64,000 nucleotides of DNA. It comes from Maribellus sp. YY47 (GTDB lineage Bacteria > Bacteroidota > Bacteroidia > Bacteroidales > Prolixibacteraceae). Made by a program: the position numbers and the translations under genes. This document shows, one piece after another, positions 8,244 through 16,075 of the stretch. The notes below the pieces were generated by a model, which saw only the letters and a program-made list of their open reading frames with translations, made no database searches and had not been told where the DNA came from. The DNA lies in NCBI RefSeq assembly GCF_023111095.1, contig NZ_JALGYW010000013.1:1-64000 (forward strand), given 5' to 3'. Positions within the stretch are counted from its first letter, which is position 1; every line of letters starts with the position of its first letter.

Positions 8244-8275
8244 CTTGATTGAGAAAAACGAAACAGCTAATTTTG
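8244..8275 (+). promoter_or_regulatory. Bacteroidota-type promoter for the FMN riboswitch/ribB unit
   Basis: TTG at 8245-8247 and TAATTTTG at 8268-8275 are 20 nt apart. The downstream box matches TAnnTTTG exactly. The predicted start falls at or just before the first riboswitch base, a fitting position. Confidence 0.65.
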
Positions 8276-8282
8276 GCGCGAT

Positions 8283-8398
8283 ATTCTTCGGGGCAGGGTG
8301 CAAGTCCCTACCGGCGGTGATAGTCCGCGACTCCTTGCAAAAGGACTGATTTGGTGAAATTCCAAAACCGACAGTTACAGTCTGGATGAGAGAAGAAT
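8283..8398 (+). ncRNA. FMN riboswitch (RFN element)
   Basis: The sequence carries the conserved RFN core: TTCTTCGGGGCAGGGTG near the 5' end, then CCGGCGGTGATAGTCCGCGA, then a CCAAAACCGACAG segment and the closing TGGATGAGAGAAGAA. The outermost stem pairs ATTCTTC with GAAGAAT. This RNA binds flavin mononucleotide and represses riboflavin genes when FMN is plentiful. It sits directly upstream of ribB, the expected target. Confidence 0.96.
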
Positions 8399-8411
8399 CC
8401 ATAAGCAATCG

Positions 8412-8496
8412 GCAGCCTGTGCAATTCGCGTTGCACAAGGGGCTGTGGAATTGCCTTTGCTCCGGGGATTTTGATGATTACAACATAAAAGAGGAG
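8412..8496 (+). promoter_or_regulatory. Expression platform of the FMN riboswitch and ribB ribosome-binding site
   Basis: CAGCC-TGTGCAA (8413-8424) pairs with TTGCACA (8431-8437) and GGCTG (8441-8445) around loop TTCGCG, making a strong hairpin. No T tract follows it. A CTCC at 8460-8463 could pair with the GGAG (8493-8496) of the unusually strong GAGGAG Shine-Dalgarno sequence. Control of translation start therefore seems more likely than termination. Confidence 0.5.
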
Positions 8497-8501
8497 TAAA
8501 G

Positions 8502-9173
8502 ATGATCACACTGGAAACATTTGGAGCAAGCAGCCGGGAGCGGGTGGAACGGGCCATTCAAAAACTGCAGGAAGGAAAAGGTATTTTATTGGTCGATGAT
8601 GAGAATCGTGAAAATGAAGGCGATCTGATCTTTCCGGCCAAAACAATGACAGCGAAAGATATGGCATTGATGATTCGCGAATGCAGCGGAATTGTTTGCT
8701 TATGCCTGACCGATGAAAAATGTCAAACGCTGGGTCTGAGGCCAATGGTTGAAAATAATACGAGTGCCAATCAAACGGCTTTTACCATTTCCATCGAGGC
8801 CAAAAGAGGTGTTTCCACGGGCGTTTCAGCGCAAGACCGGGTAACTACCATTCAAACAGCGATTGCGGATAGTGCCAGGGCCGAAGATTTGTCACATCCG
8901 GGGCATGTATTTCCGTTGAGAGCCCAGATTAACGGTGTCTTTGACCGTAGGGGGCATACCGAAGGCAGTGTGGATTTAGTACGCTTGGCTGGCTTGGGAG
9001 ATGCCGCCATTTTGTGCGAACTTACCAATGTAGATGGCACCATGGCACGTTTGCCCGAAGTAATGGACTTTGCGCAAAAGCATGATACAACCGTTGCCAC
9101 GATTGAGGACATTTACCAGTATCGCAAACAGCTTATTACTGCCAGAATGAAGGAAGAACCTGCTTTCTCTTAA
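8502..9173 (+). CDS. ribB: 3,4-dihydroxy-2-butanone-4-phosphate synthase
   Basis: A 223-residue stand-alone RibB. It converts ribulose 5-phosphate to formate and the four-carbon unit used for riboflavin. Catalytic and metal-binding motifs are clear: [11 protein letters not shown] near residues 32-42, SGVSAQDR near 107-114, [10 protein letters not shown] near 129-138, and [11 protein letters not shown] near 148-158. The GTP cyclohydrolase II half often fused in Bacteroidota RibBA proteins is absent, as in the E. coli enzyme. ATG at 8502 lies five bases after a GAGGAG Shine-Dalgarno sequence. The upstream FMN riboswitch makes feedback control by FMN very likely. No other rib genes are nearby, so this is a separately regulated copy. 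Confidence 0.95.
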   Translation: MITLETFGASSRERVERAIQKLQEGKGILLVDDENRENEGDLIFPAKTMTAKDMALMIRECSGIVCLCLTDEKCQTLGLRPMVENNTSANQTAFTISIEAKRGVSTGVSAQDRVTTIQTAIADSARAEDLSHPGHVFPLRAQINGVFDRRGHTEGSVDLVRLAGLGDAAILCELTNVDGTMARLPEVMDFAQKHDTTVATIEDIYQYRKQLITARMKEEPAFS

Positions 9174-9591
9174 TTGCCGGGCAGGAAAGGAATCTGATAT
9201 GGTCTAATCAATCTATTACTCAATGGAAATAGCTACTCTATATTCACAAATATGTCTTTCAAAAAACAGGACAAATAAAAAAGAAATATTAAGGAATAAC
9301 GAATAAAAAAGTGTCGAAACCGGAATAAATTGAGCTAACTTTTCCTGATTTCTTATTCCTTATTAAACTCGTTCATATTTTCTTCAAATTTCAATATAAA
9401 GAAGGTATGTATAAAGGTTAGATTGAAATAGAAAATAATTCTGTCGAGGCGAATCCGATATTGTTTCAGTAAACTTAGGAAGGCTTTGTCCCGCCGTAGA
9501 TTTCTATATTCATCCCGGTTTTATCTGTAATGCTTGACTCTTTTCATTAAATTTGCCTTACTTGCTAAAAGAACAAAACTTACGAAAAGAA
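9174..9591. other. Intergenic region upstream of the M81 gene
   Basis: This AT-rich stretch has no credible coding frame. It includes TAAATTTG at 9548-9555, an exact TAnnTTTG box 37 bases before the M81 start codon, but no TTTG element at the right distance upstream. I see no strong hairpin after ribB. Confidence 0.5.
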
Positions 9592-11154
9592 ATGAGACGA
9601 ATAATCTATCCGTTGATGATTGCCGGCCTGGTATTTTTAGGGGCGTGCAACAATAAAAAAAGTAAAGAATTGCCAAGAGTAGCCATCGCAGGATTGGCTA
9701 TCGAATCGAGCACTTTTTCACCTGCGCAATCCGATATCAGTGCATTTAAAGCCAGAAGAGGAGAGGAGATCTTTTCGTATTACCCTTTTATGGCCGATAG
9801 TGCTCCGGATCGTCAGCGTGCGCAATGGTTCCCAACATTACGTGGGCATGCGCTGCCCGGCGGTATTGTTACGCGCGAAGCCTACGAAACGCTTATGGGA
9901 GAAACACTCGATCGCCTGCGCGAAAATCTTCCTTACGACGGGCTTTTCTTTGACATTCACGGCGCCATGAGCGTTGTGGGTTTGGATGATCCGGAAGGGG
10001 ATATGATTAAGCGGATTCGCGGAGTAGTCGGACCGGAAACGATCATTTCCACATCTATGGATTTGCATGGAAACGTTACCGAACGACTGGCACGCGAAAG
10101 CGACCTGATTACCTGTTACCGGATGGCGCCCCATGAAGATGCGCTGGAATCAAAACAACGCGCCCTGGAAAACCTGCTCGATCGTTTGGAGAGCGGTAAA
10201 GGCAAACCCAAATACAAAGCCTGGATTCCGGTTCCGATTTTGCTTCCCGGAGAAAAAACAAGCACGCGGATTGAGCCGGGTAAAAGTTTGTATGCCAAAG
10301 TTGAGCCGCTTACCAAGCAGGAGGGTGTCATTGACGCAGCCATCTGGATTGGTTATGCCTGGGCCGACGAGCCCCGCAACCGTGGCGTGGTAATGGCTTA
10401 TGGCGACGATAAAGAGGCAGTGGGTAAAGCTGCCGAAGAACTGGCCAGGAGTTTCTGGGACGTGCGCGAGCAATTTGAATTTGTTGCTCCGGTAGCCGAT
10501 CTGAAAGATTGTATGGATAAAGCGATTGCATTCGATGGACAACCCTTTATGATCAGCGACATGGGTGATAACCCTACAGCAGGAGGAGCCGGCGATGTAA
10601 CCTGGACGCTGACAGAAATATTAAAGCGAAAAGAATTTCAGAAAGCCGATGGTCCGTCTTTGATCTATGCATCCATTCCCGGACCTGCTATGATCGAAAA
10701 AGCACTCGAAGTGGGAGTAGGAGGAAAAGTTAGCGAGCTGGTGGGAGCACAGGTGGACGACCGTTATGCACCGCCATTGCAACTTACCGGTACCGTAACG
10801 GCAATAAAACAAGGCGATCAGAATGCCGGAACCGAAGTGGTGGTTCAAACCGGTAGCGTTAAGGTGATTGTCACAAAAAAACGCAAGCCCTACCATTACG
10901 AAAAAGACTTCACTGATCTTGATCTCAATCCAAGAGAAACTGATATTGTGGTGGTAAAAATCGGCTACCTGGTTCCCGAATTATATGATATGAGGGCGGA
11001 CTGGCTGATGGCTCTGACTCCCGGAGGCGTAGATCAGGATCTTGAACGTCTGGGCTACAAAAGGATCATTCGGCCGATGTTTCCACTCGATAAAGATATG
11101 GCTACACCCGATTTGAGTGCACGATTTATTCCGCAATCGGGAAGCCTCGACTAA
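9592..11154 (+). CDS. M81-family metallopeptidase lipoprotein (MlrC-like)
   Basis: A 520-residue exported lipoprotein. The signal peptide MRRIIYPLMIAGLVFLGAC ends in a lipobox cysteine, which decides the ATG at 9592 over a TTG 39 bases upstream. The body matches the MlrC/M81 family: FDIHGAM and MDLHGNVT carry candidate metal-binding His and Asp residues, followed by YRMAPHED and SDMGDNPTAGGAGD. The founding member opens linearised microcystin fragments, but most homologues have unknown substrates and several sit in small-molecule catabolic operons. The DUF1080-PHP lipoprotein follows 38 bases downstream on the same strand, so the two are probably co-expressed at the cell envelope. Confidence 0.87.
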   Translation: MRRIIYPLMIAGLVFLGACNNKKSKELPRVAIAGLAIESSTFSPAQSDISAFKARRGEEIFSYYPFMADSAPDRQRAQWFPTLRGHALPGGIVTREAYETLMGETLDRLRENLPYDGLFFDIHGAMSVVGLDDPEGDMIKRIRGVVGPETIISTSMDLHGNVTERLARESDLITCYRMAPHEDALESKQRALENLLDRLESGKGKPKYKAWIPVPILLPGEKTSTRIEPGKSLYAKVEPLTKQEGVIDAAIWIGYAWADEPRNRGVVMAYGDDKEAVGKAAEELARSFWDVREQFEFVAPVADLKDCMDKAIAFDGQPFMISDMGDNPTAGGAGDVTWTLTEILKRKEFQKADGPSLIYASIPGPAMIEKALEVGVGGKVSELVGAQVDDRYAPPLQLTGTVTAIKQGDQNAGTEVVVQTGSVKVIVTKKRKPYHYEKDFTDLDLNPRETDIVVVKIGYLVPELYDMRADWLMALTPGGVDQDLERLGYKRIIRPMFPLDKDMATPDLSARFIPQSGSLD

Positions 11155-11192
11155 AAATATTAATTCAAAAAATATAATCTAAACCAACAACA

Positions 11193-12659
11193 ATGAAATC
11201 TACCAGATTCTATTTACTAATATTAGTAGTGTTGATCGCCGCGGCATGCAAGCCTTCTGTCCCGACAGGAGAGTGGCAAACTATGTTTGACGGAAAAACA
11301 CTCGATGGCTGGAAGAAAGCTTCCGAACATCCCGAAAGCCTGTCGGTGGAGGACGGAGCCATTAAGTGTTCCGGAGAAAGAAGCCATCTTTTTTATAAGG
11401 GAAATTTCAAAAATTTTGAGTTTGAAGCCGAGGTAAAAACAATGGAACATTCCAATTCCGGAATTTTTATCAGTACCCAATACCAGGCTGAAGGATGGCC
11501 TGAAACAGGCTACGAAATTCAGGTCAATAATTCTTTTGTAGGATCGCCCGATTCAAAAGAGCGCAGAAAAACCGGGAGTGTTTATAACATTCGGAATGTA
11601 TACTATCCGGTGGCAAACGATAACGAGTGGTTTAAAATGCGGATTAAAGTAGTGGAGAACTTTATTGAAGTGTTTGTGAACGATGTAAAAGTGAACGAAT
11701 ACACCGAACCCGCAGACCCATGGAGATGGCAGGGCGGCGAAAAAGTGAAGCTGGGGGAAGGAACCATTGCTTTACAGGCACACGATGCAAACAGCACTAC
11801 TTTTTATAAAAACCTGCGCATAAAAGCGTTGCCCGATGGTGAAGTAAAAACGGTGGATGACAAAAACTGGGATACAACGGTGACCCAATTAATGAAACAG
11901 GGTTTTCCACTGATTGATTTTCATGTTCACCTGAAAGGCGGCCTGACCATTGACGATGTAGTGGCTAGTTCTCAGCGCCTGGGAATTAATTACGGAGTGG
12001 CTCCCAATTGTGGTTTGCATTTCCCGGTTACCGACGATTCTTCTTTGTATCAATACATTGAAGAAGTAAAAGGCAGTCCGACATTCAAAGGAATGCAGGC
12101 GGAAGGAAGGGAATGGGTGACTTTGTTTTCGCCCGAAGCCATTTCAAAATTCGATTATGTATTTACCGATGCCATGACGTTTACCGACAGAAAAGGGCGC
12201 CGAAACCGGATCTGGATCCCCGAAGAAGTTTGGGTGGATAACAAACAACAGTTCATGGATGACTTAGTGGCTAAAATTGAGGCGATTTTCTCGCAGGAAC
12301 CCGTCGATATTTATGTGAACCCAACGGTTTTGCCGGCCCAGTTAATGTCTGAATACGATGAATTGTGGACAACGGAAAGGATGGAAAAAGTAGTCAAGGT
12401 TTTGGCCGACAATGGCGTTGCATTGGAAATTAATGCCCGGTATAAAACACCCAAAGCAGAAATGATTAAAATGGCGAAAGAGGCAGGCGTAAAGTTCTCA
12501 TTCGGAACCAATAACGTGACCAACGAATTAGGACACCTGGAATATTGTCTGGAAATGATTAAAGAATGTGGTCTTACACCTAACGATATGTTCGAAATTA
12601 AACCGGATGCGGAAAAGCCAATCAATGTAAAAGGTTTGCCTGACCACATAACGGGCTAA
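11193..12659 (+). CDS. Lipoprotein with DUF1080 (3-keto-disaccharide hydrolase-like) and PHP-like domains fused
   Basis: A 488-residue protein starting with a lipoprotein signal whose lipobox is LIAAAC. Residues about 25-215 form a DUF1080 beta-sandwich: WQTMFDGKTLDGWK, then NSGIFISTQY, GYEIQVNN and later TIALQAHDANSTTFYKNLRI, all family hallmarks. Residues about 230-480 form a second domain like polymerase/histidinol phosphatase (PHP) metal hydrolases: LIDFHVHLKGG supplies an HxH pair, with GREW, VNPTVLP, EINAR and FSFGTNN downstream. DUF1080 proteins include hydrolases of 3-keto-glycosides, and PHP domains are metal-dependent hydrolases. The combined activity is unknown. It pairs with the upstream M81 gene. 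Confidence 0.8.
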   Translation: MKSTRFYLLILVVLIAAACKPSVPTGEWQTMFDGKTLDGWKKASEHPESLSVEDGAIKCSGERSHLFYKGNFKNFEFEAEVKTMEHSNSGIFISTQYQAEGWPETGYEIQVNNSFVGSPDSKERRKTGSVYNIRNVYYPVANDNEWFKMRIKVVENFIEVFVNDVKVNEYTEPADPWRWQGGEKVKLGEGTIALQAHDANSTTFYKNLRIKALPDGEVKTVDDKNWDTTVTQLMKQGFPLIDFHVHLKGGLTIDDVVASSQRLGINYGVAPNCGLHFPVTDDSSLYQYIEEVKGSPTFKGMQAEGREWVTLFSPEAISKFDYVFTDAMTFTDRKGRRNRIWIPEEVWVDNKQQFMDDLVAKIEAIFSQEPVDIYVNPTVLPAQLMSEYDELWTTERMEKVVKVLADNGVALEINARYKTPKAEMIKMAKEAGVKFSFGTNNVTNELGHLEYCLEMIKECGLTPNDMFEIKPDAEKPINVKGLPDHITG

Positions 12660-12692
12660 ACATCGATTAAAAGATTCATCAGTACTGGTCGG

Positions 12693-13415
12693 TTAGAAGA
12701 AATCAATTTTTTGCTTGTAATCGGCCAGTATTCGTTTTTTCTCGATGGCAAACATAATCAATTCCACGGCTTCCCGGTCGGTAAAAGAAGCCCGGTTAAT
12801 CATCATATCAAAGTGTACGTCGAGAGATTGCTCCAACCGAATGGCCTTTCGGAATGCAATTCGTTCTTTTTCCACTCTTTCGATAAAAGCTTTGGCCTCG
12901 TCGCGCGACAGATTGTTATTGCACATGATGTTTCTGATACGGTATTCCAATGGCGCTTCAAGTCTGATGTGAAGCGCATTTTTAATATCCGCTGCAATAA
13001 TATGGCTGGCTCTACCCACAATAATATTAAATCCGTTTATCGCCAGCGATCGAACCACTTCCTTGACAGTATTTACAATCTTCGCTTCGCTTTTATAACG
13101 CTTTTCGCCAAAAGCAGTCAGAATCTGTTCAAAGGTGTAGCTGTCTTCCTTTTTGAGTGCTTTTAGTATCTTTTCAGGCGCCAGATTTAGTTCGCGGGCA
13201 CTTTCATAAAAGATCTCTTTGCTAAGTACTTTCCAGTCGGCAAGCATCCGCTGTTTGTTCAATTCAATAGCCAGCAGATTGGCCAGTTTTAATCCGTTAC
13301 AGCCCACTTCCCGCGAGATGGTTATAACAGGCCCGGCATCTCCGACATGCCCTTTCTGAAAGGATTTTTCTTCTTTCAGACGGCTGTTTAAATAATTCAT
13401 TAACGAGTTGCCCAT
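12693..13415 (-). CDS. Cytidylate kinase-like family protein
   Basis: A 240-residue P-loop-like protein. GPVITISREVGCNGLKLANL (about residues 28-47) is the signature N-terminus of the cytidylate-kinase-like family, in which the usual GxxxxGK[S/T] Walker lysine is replaced. NIIVGRASHIIA (about 129-140) and a basic helix EKERIAFRKAI are also characteristic. The protein is distinct from the true Cmk, which is usually about 220-230 residues with a complete P-loop. Its substrate is unproven. It converges on the DUF1080-PHP gene with a 33-base gap and diverges from the aminopeptidase gene. Confidence 0.8.
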   Translation of the reverse strand: MGNSLMNYLNSRLKEEKSFQKGHVGDAGPVITISREVGCNGLKLANLLAIELNKQRMLADWKVLSKEIFYESARELNLAPEKILKALKKEDSYTFEQILTAFGEKRYKSEAKIVNTVKEVVRSLAINGFNIIVGRASHIIAADIKNALHIRLEAPLEYRIRNIMCNNNLSRDEAKAFIERVEKERIAFRKAIRLEQSLDVHFDMMINRASFTDREAVELIMFAIEKKRILADYKQKIDFF

Positions 13416-13647
13416 GACGATTGAAATTTTAGTTGATTACTTCAATTTACGACGATTCAATTAAATATGTTATGTTTTTAACCCCTGTATTTAACAAAAA
13501 AGGATTGCGATGAACTTGGCTTGAACCTGACAGGAATCAGGATAAATTCGGAGATTTAAGTCTATTTTTAAGACTTATTAAAAGTAGCCTTTATGCTTTT
13601 GGTAAGATTAATTGTATTTTCGGATTTTTATAAAATATACAAATACT

Positions 13648-15039
13648 ATGTTTGACAGAAGTACATACATTAACAGGAGAAGCGCCCTGAAAACAAAAGG
13701 ATTGACCGGCATTGCACTGATCTTAGGCAATGTGGAGGCTCCGATGAATTACCGGGATAATACCTATCATTTCAGACAAGACAGTAACTTTTTATATTTC
13801 TTTGGTCTTGACTTTCCCGGTTTGGTGGGTGTTGTGGATTTTGACAGTGGCGAGGATTTTATTTTTGGAAATGATGTGGATATTGAGGACATCATCTGGA
13901 TGGGGCCACAGGTGACTTTACAGGAAAATGCTGCAAAAGCAGGAATAACAAATACAGCGCCGTTTGCCAAGGTTTTCGATGTAGTGAAGGCGGCCAAAGA
14001 GACAGGCCGGAAAATTCATTTTCTTCCACCATATCGCGCCGAAAACAAACTTTTACTCGAGAACTTAACCGGAAGCTCTGCACAAACAATCAATGGTTTC
14101 GCATCGCTTGAATTGATTAAAGCGGTGATCTCACTTCGCGAAGTAAAGGAAGCACAGGAAGTTGAGGAGATCAGGAAAGCGTGTGCAACCGGCTACCAAA
14201 TGCATGTTACCGCCATGAAAATGGCACAACCCGGAACCTGGGAACAGAAAATTGCAGGTACCATCGAAGGGATTGCCCTGGCAGGTGGAGGAATGACCTC
14301 GTTCCCGATTATTCTTTCCATGAACGGCGAAACCTTGCACAATCACGATCATTCGCAGATTTTAAAGGAAGGACGTTTAATGGTTTGCGATGCCGGCGCC
14401 GAATCTCTTCTGCATTATGCATCTGACTTTACCCGTACAACACCGGTAGGAGGTAAGTTCACCCAAAAACAGCGCGAAATATACGAGATTGTTCTGGCGG
14501 CCAATAACAAAGCCACCGAATTGTCGAAACCGGGCCTTACTTATTTGTCGGTTCACCTGGCCGCGTGCGAGGTTTTGGCTGCAGGTTTGAAAGAACTGGG
14601 ACTGATGAAAGGAGATGTGAAAGAAGCTGTAAAAAGTGGAGCTCATGCACTGTTTTTGCCTCACGGATTGGGACATATGATGGGACTGGATGTACACGAC
14701 ATGGAAGATTTGGGCCAGATTTATGTGGGCTACGACGATGAAGTTCGTCCGGTAGATCAGTTCGGAACTGCGTATTTGCGTCTGGGAAAACGGCTGAAAC
14801 CGGGTTTTGTAGTCACCAACGAACCGGGATGTTATTTTATTCCCGCACTAATTGATAAATGGCAGGCTGAAGGCATAAACAAGGATTTCATCAATTTCGA
14901 TAAGGTGAATGAATACCGCGACTTTGGGGGCATTCGTCTCGAAGATGACATTCTGATCACCGAAACAGGAGCTGAAATAATTGGTGAAAGAGTGCCCATT
15001 ACACCCGATGAAGTGGAGGCAACTGTAGCCAAAGGATAG
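13648..15039 (+). CDS. Xaa-Pro aminopeptidase (M24B, aminopeptidase P)
   Basis: A 463-residue cytoplasmic enzyme that removes an N-terminal residue before proline. The N-terminal half (about 1-165) is the creatinase-like accessory domain, with YRQD-type residues in YHFRQDSNFLYFFG. The C-terminal pita-bread domain has the metal ligands: VCDAGAE and SDFTRTTPVGG (two Asp), LPHGLGHMMGLDVHD (His), TNEPGCYF (Glu) and GIRLEDDILIT (Glu). All five ligands of the dinuclear centre appear present. ATG at 13648 (MFDRSTYINRR) is the family-like start; an upstream TTG frame adds 12 unconserved residues. A terminator lies about 25 bases downstream. Confidence 0.92.
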   Translation: MFDRSTYINRRSALKTKGLTGIALILGNVEAPMNYRDNTYHFRQDSNFLYFFGLDFPGLVGVVDFDSGEDFIFGNDVDIEDIIWMGPQVTLQENAAKAGITNTAPFAKVFDVVKAAKETGRKIHFLPPYRAENKLLLENLTGSSAQTINGFASLELIKAVISLREVKEAQEVEEIRKACATGYQMHVTAMKMAQPGTWEQKIAGTIEGIALAGGGMTSFPIILSMNGETLHNHDHSQILKEGRLMVCDAGAESLLHYASDFTRTTPVGGKFTQKQREIYEIVLAANNKATELSKPGLTYLSVHLAACEVLAAGLKELGLMKGDVKEAVKSGAHALFLPHGLGHMMGLDVHDMEDLGQIYVGYDDEVRPVDQFGTAYLRLGKRLKPGFVVTNEPGCYFIPALIDKWQAEGINKDFINFDKVNEYRDFGGIRLEDDILITETGAEIIGERVPITPDEVEATVAKG

Positions 15040-15063
15040 CAAGAAACACTGAATAAGCTATAG

Positions 15064-15111
15064 AAAAACGCAGTCGGAATCTGTTCTTAGAACTCTCCAG
15101 CTGCGTTTTTT
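15064..15111 (+). terminator. Terminator between aminopeptidase P and the ArsC-like gene
   Basis: AAAAACGCAG (15064-15073) pairs with CTGCGTTTTT (15101-15110), with further T residues after it. It can work in both directions and serves the two convergent genes. Confidence 0.75.
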
Positions 15112-15120
15112 CTTTGGTTT

Positions 15121-15549
15121 TTATTCTTTTTGCGGTTTTAGAATGTGATCATAGAAATAGCTCAACTCGAGTATTAGTTCGTCGCGAACTTTAATGCATT
15201 TGTCACGAATTTCGTCGTGTGATTTTGAATTTTTATACGGACTGCGAAATCCCAGGTGCATCTTGCGTTTGTACCTGATCGAAGGAATTTTAAGCTCCTC
15301 TAATGTGCCTTCGCCGACCGTGATCAGGTAATCAAATTCATGATTTAAGAATTCTTCAGAACGTTTGGGAACACTGGGCTGCAGATCGATTCCAATTTCC
15401 TTCATCACTTCTATGGCAATCGGGCTAACATGATCTACCGGATCCAGACCTGCTGAATAAATTTCAAGATTTTCGTCGAGATTTTTCAGAATTGCTTCAG
15501 CCATTTGGCTTCGACAAGAGTTTCGGTTACTTAAGAAAAATACACTTAT
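15121..15549 (-). CDS. ArsC/low-molecular-weight phosphatase-like protein, likely inactive, no standard start codon
   Basis: The frame encodes an arsenate-reductase/LMW-tyrosine-phosphatase fold. The first ATG (15504) would cut off the P-loop, but the same frame continues upstream to AUA at 15549, giving SVFFLSNRNSCRSQMAEA. This aligns with the usual VLFVCTGNSCRSQMAE, so the true start is probably AUA or the gene is decayed. The nucleophilic cysteine of the CX5R loop is serine here, although the second Cys and Arg remain. The general-acid Asp-Pro near the C-terminus reads FRSPYKN, so Asp is lost too. The redox cysteines of thioredoxin-coupled ArsC are absent. I infer a non-catalytic or decaying protein. 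A stop codon at 15580-15582 bounds the frame. Confidence 0.65.
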   Translation of the reverse strand: MSVFFLSNRNSCRSQMAEAILKNLDENLEIYSAGLDPVDHVSPIAIEVMKEIGIDLQPSVPKRSEEFLNHEFDYLITVGEGTLEELKIPSIRYKRKMHLGFRSPYKNSKSHDEIRDKCIKVRDELILELSYFYDHILKPQKE

Positions 15550-15947
15550 CCCATGAGCAGAAAATTTGCAGTTATTTGATTAAAGTCTGCTAACAATATA
15601 CTGAAAATGATGCAAATATATTATGCTTTACGTCTTGAGATAGAGTCAATTGTGAATGTTATTGAGCAGAAAGTATTCTGTTTTTTTGATGATGTTTAAT
15701 TGAAGTACTTCTGTGAATTTCATCCAAACAACGGATTTTGATTTTGCATCAACACTTAAATTCCTTTGTCTGATCTGTAATTGCGGAGGTTATTTTCGGA
15801 ATTAGGTTGAGCATCAGCGTCAGGAGATGTGTTGTGCCGTGAAAGAGAAAATTACGCATTAGAGAGAGCTGATTTTGCTCAAAATCGTTAGAAATGAAGG
15901 ATTTAATGATGAAAAAAGGAAACAAAAAATGAAGACATATTGCTGTA

Positions 15948-15970
15948 TGTCAACTATTTAATAGTTGACA
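15948..15970. repeat. Perfect 23-nt palindrome upstream of the DUF349 gene
   Basis: Arms TGTCAACTATT and AATAGTTGACA (11 bp each) surround one central T. It ends 22 bases before the candidate -33 element of the DUF349 promoter. This position suits an operator for a dimeric regulator. A short AT-rich tail could also make it a weak terminator. Confidence 0.7.
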
Positions 15971-15992
15971 AATTTTTATTTCCGTTCAAAAA

Positions 15993-16023
15993 TTGAGTAT
16001 TAATTGGCTTTTGTCTATTTTCG
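15993..16023 (+). promoter_or_regulatory. Candidate promoter of the DUF349 gene
   Basis: TTG at 15993-15995 and TATTTTCG at 16016-16023 are separated by 20 nt. The downstream box differs from TAnnTTTG at one position. Confidence 0.4.
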
Positions 16024-16075
16024 TAGAGCAATGTATCATGTACGCTGCCGTATGGAAAGCAAAAAAATCGTATAA

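Larger units (their letters stand above)
15550..16075. other. Intergenic region with a perfect palindrome
   Basis: This stretch of 526 AT-rich bases lies between divergent genes and has no convincing coding frame. It contains the palindrome at 15948-15970 and a candidate promoter at 15993-16023 for the DUF349 gene. Confidence 0.6.
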
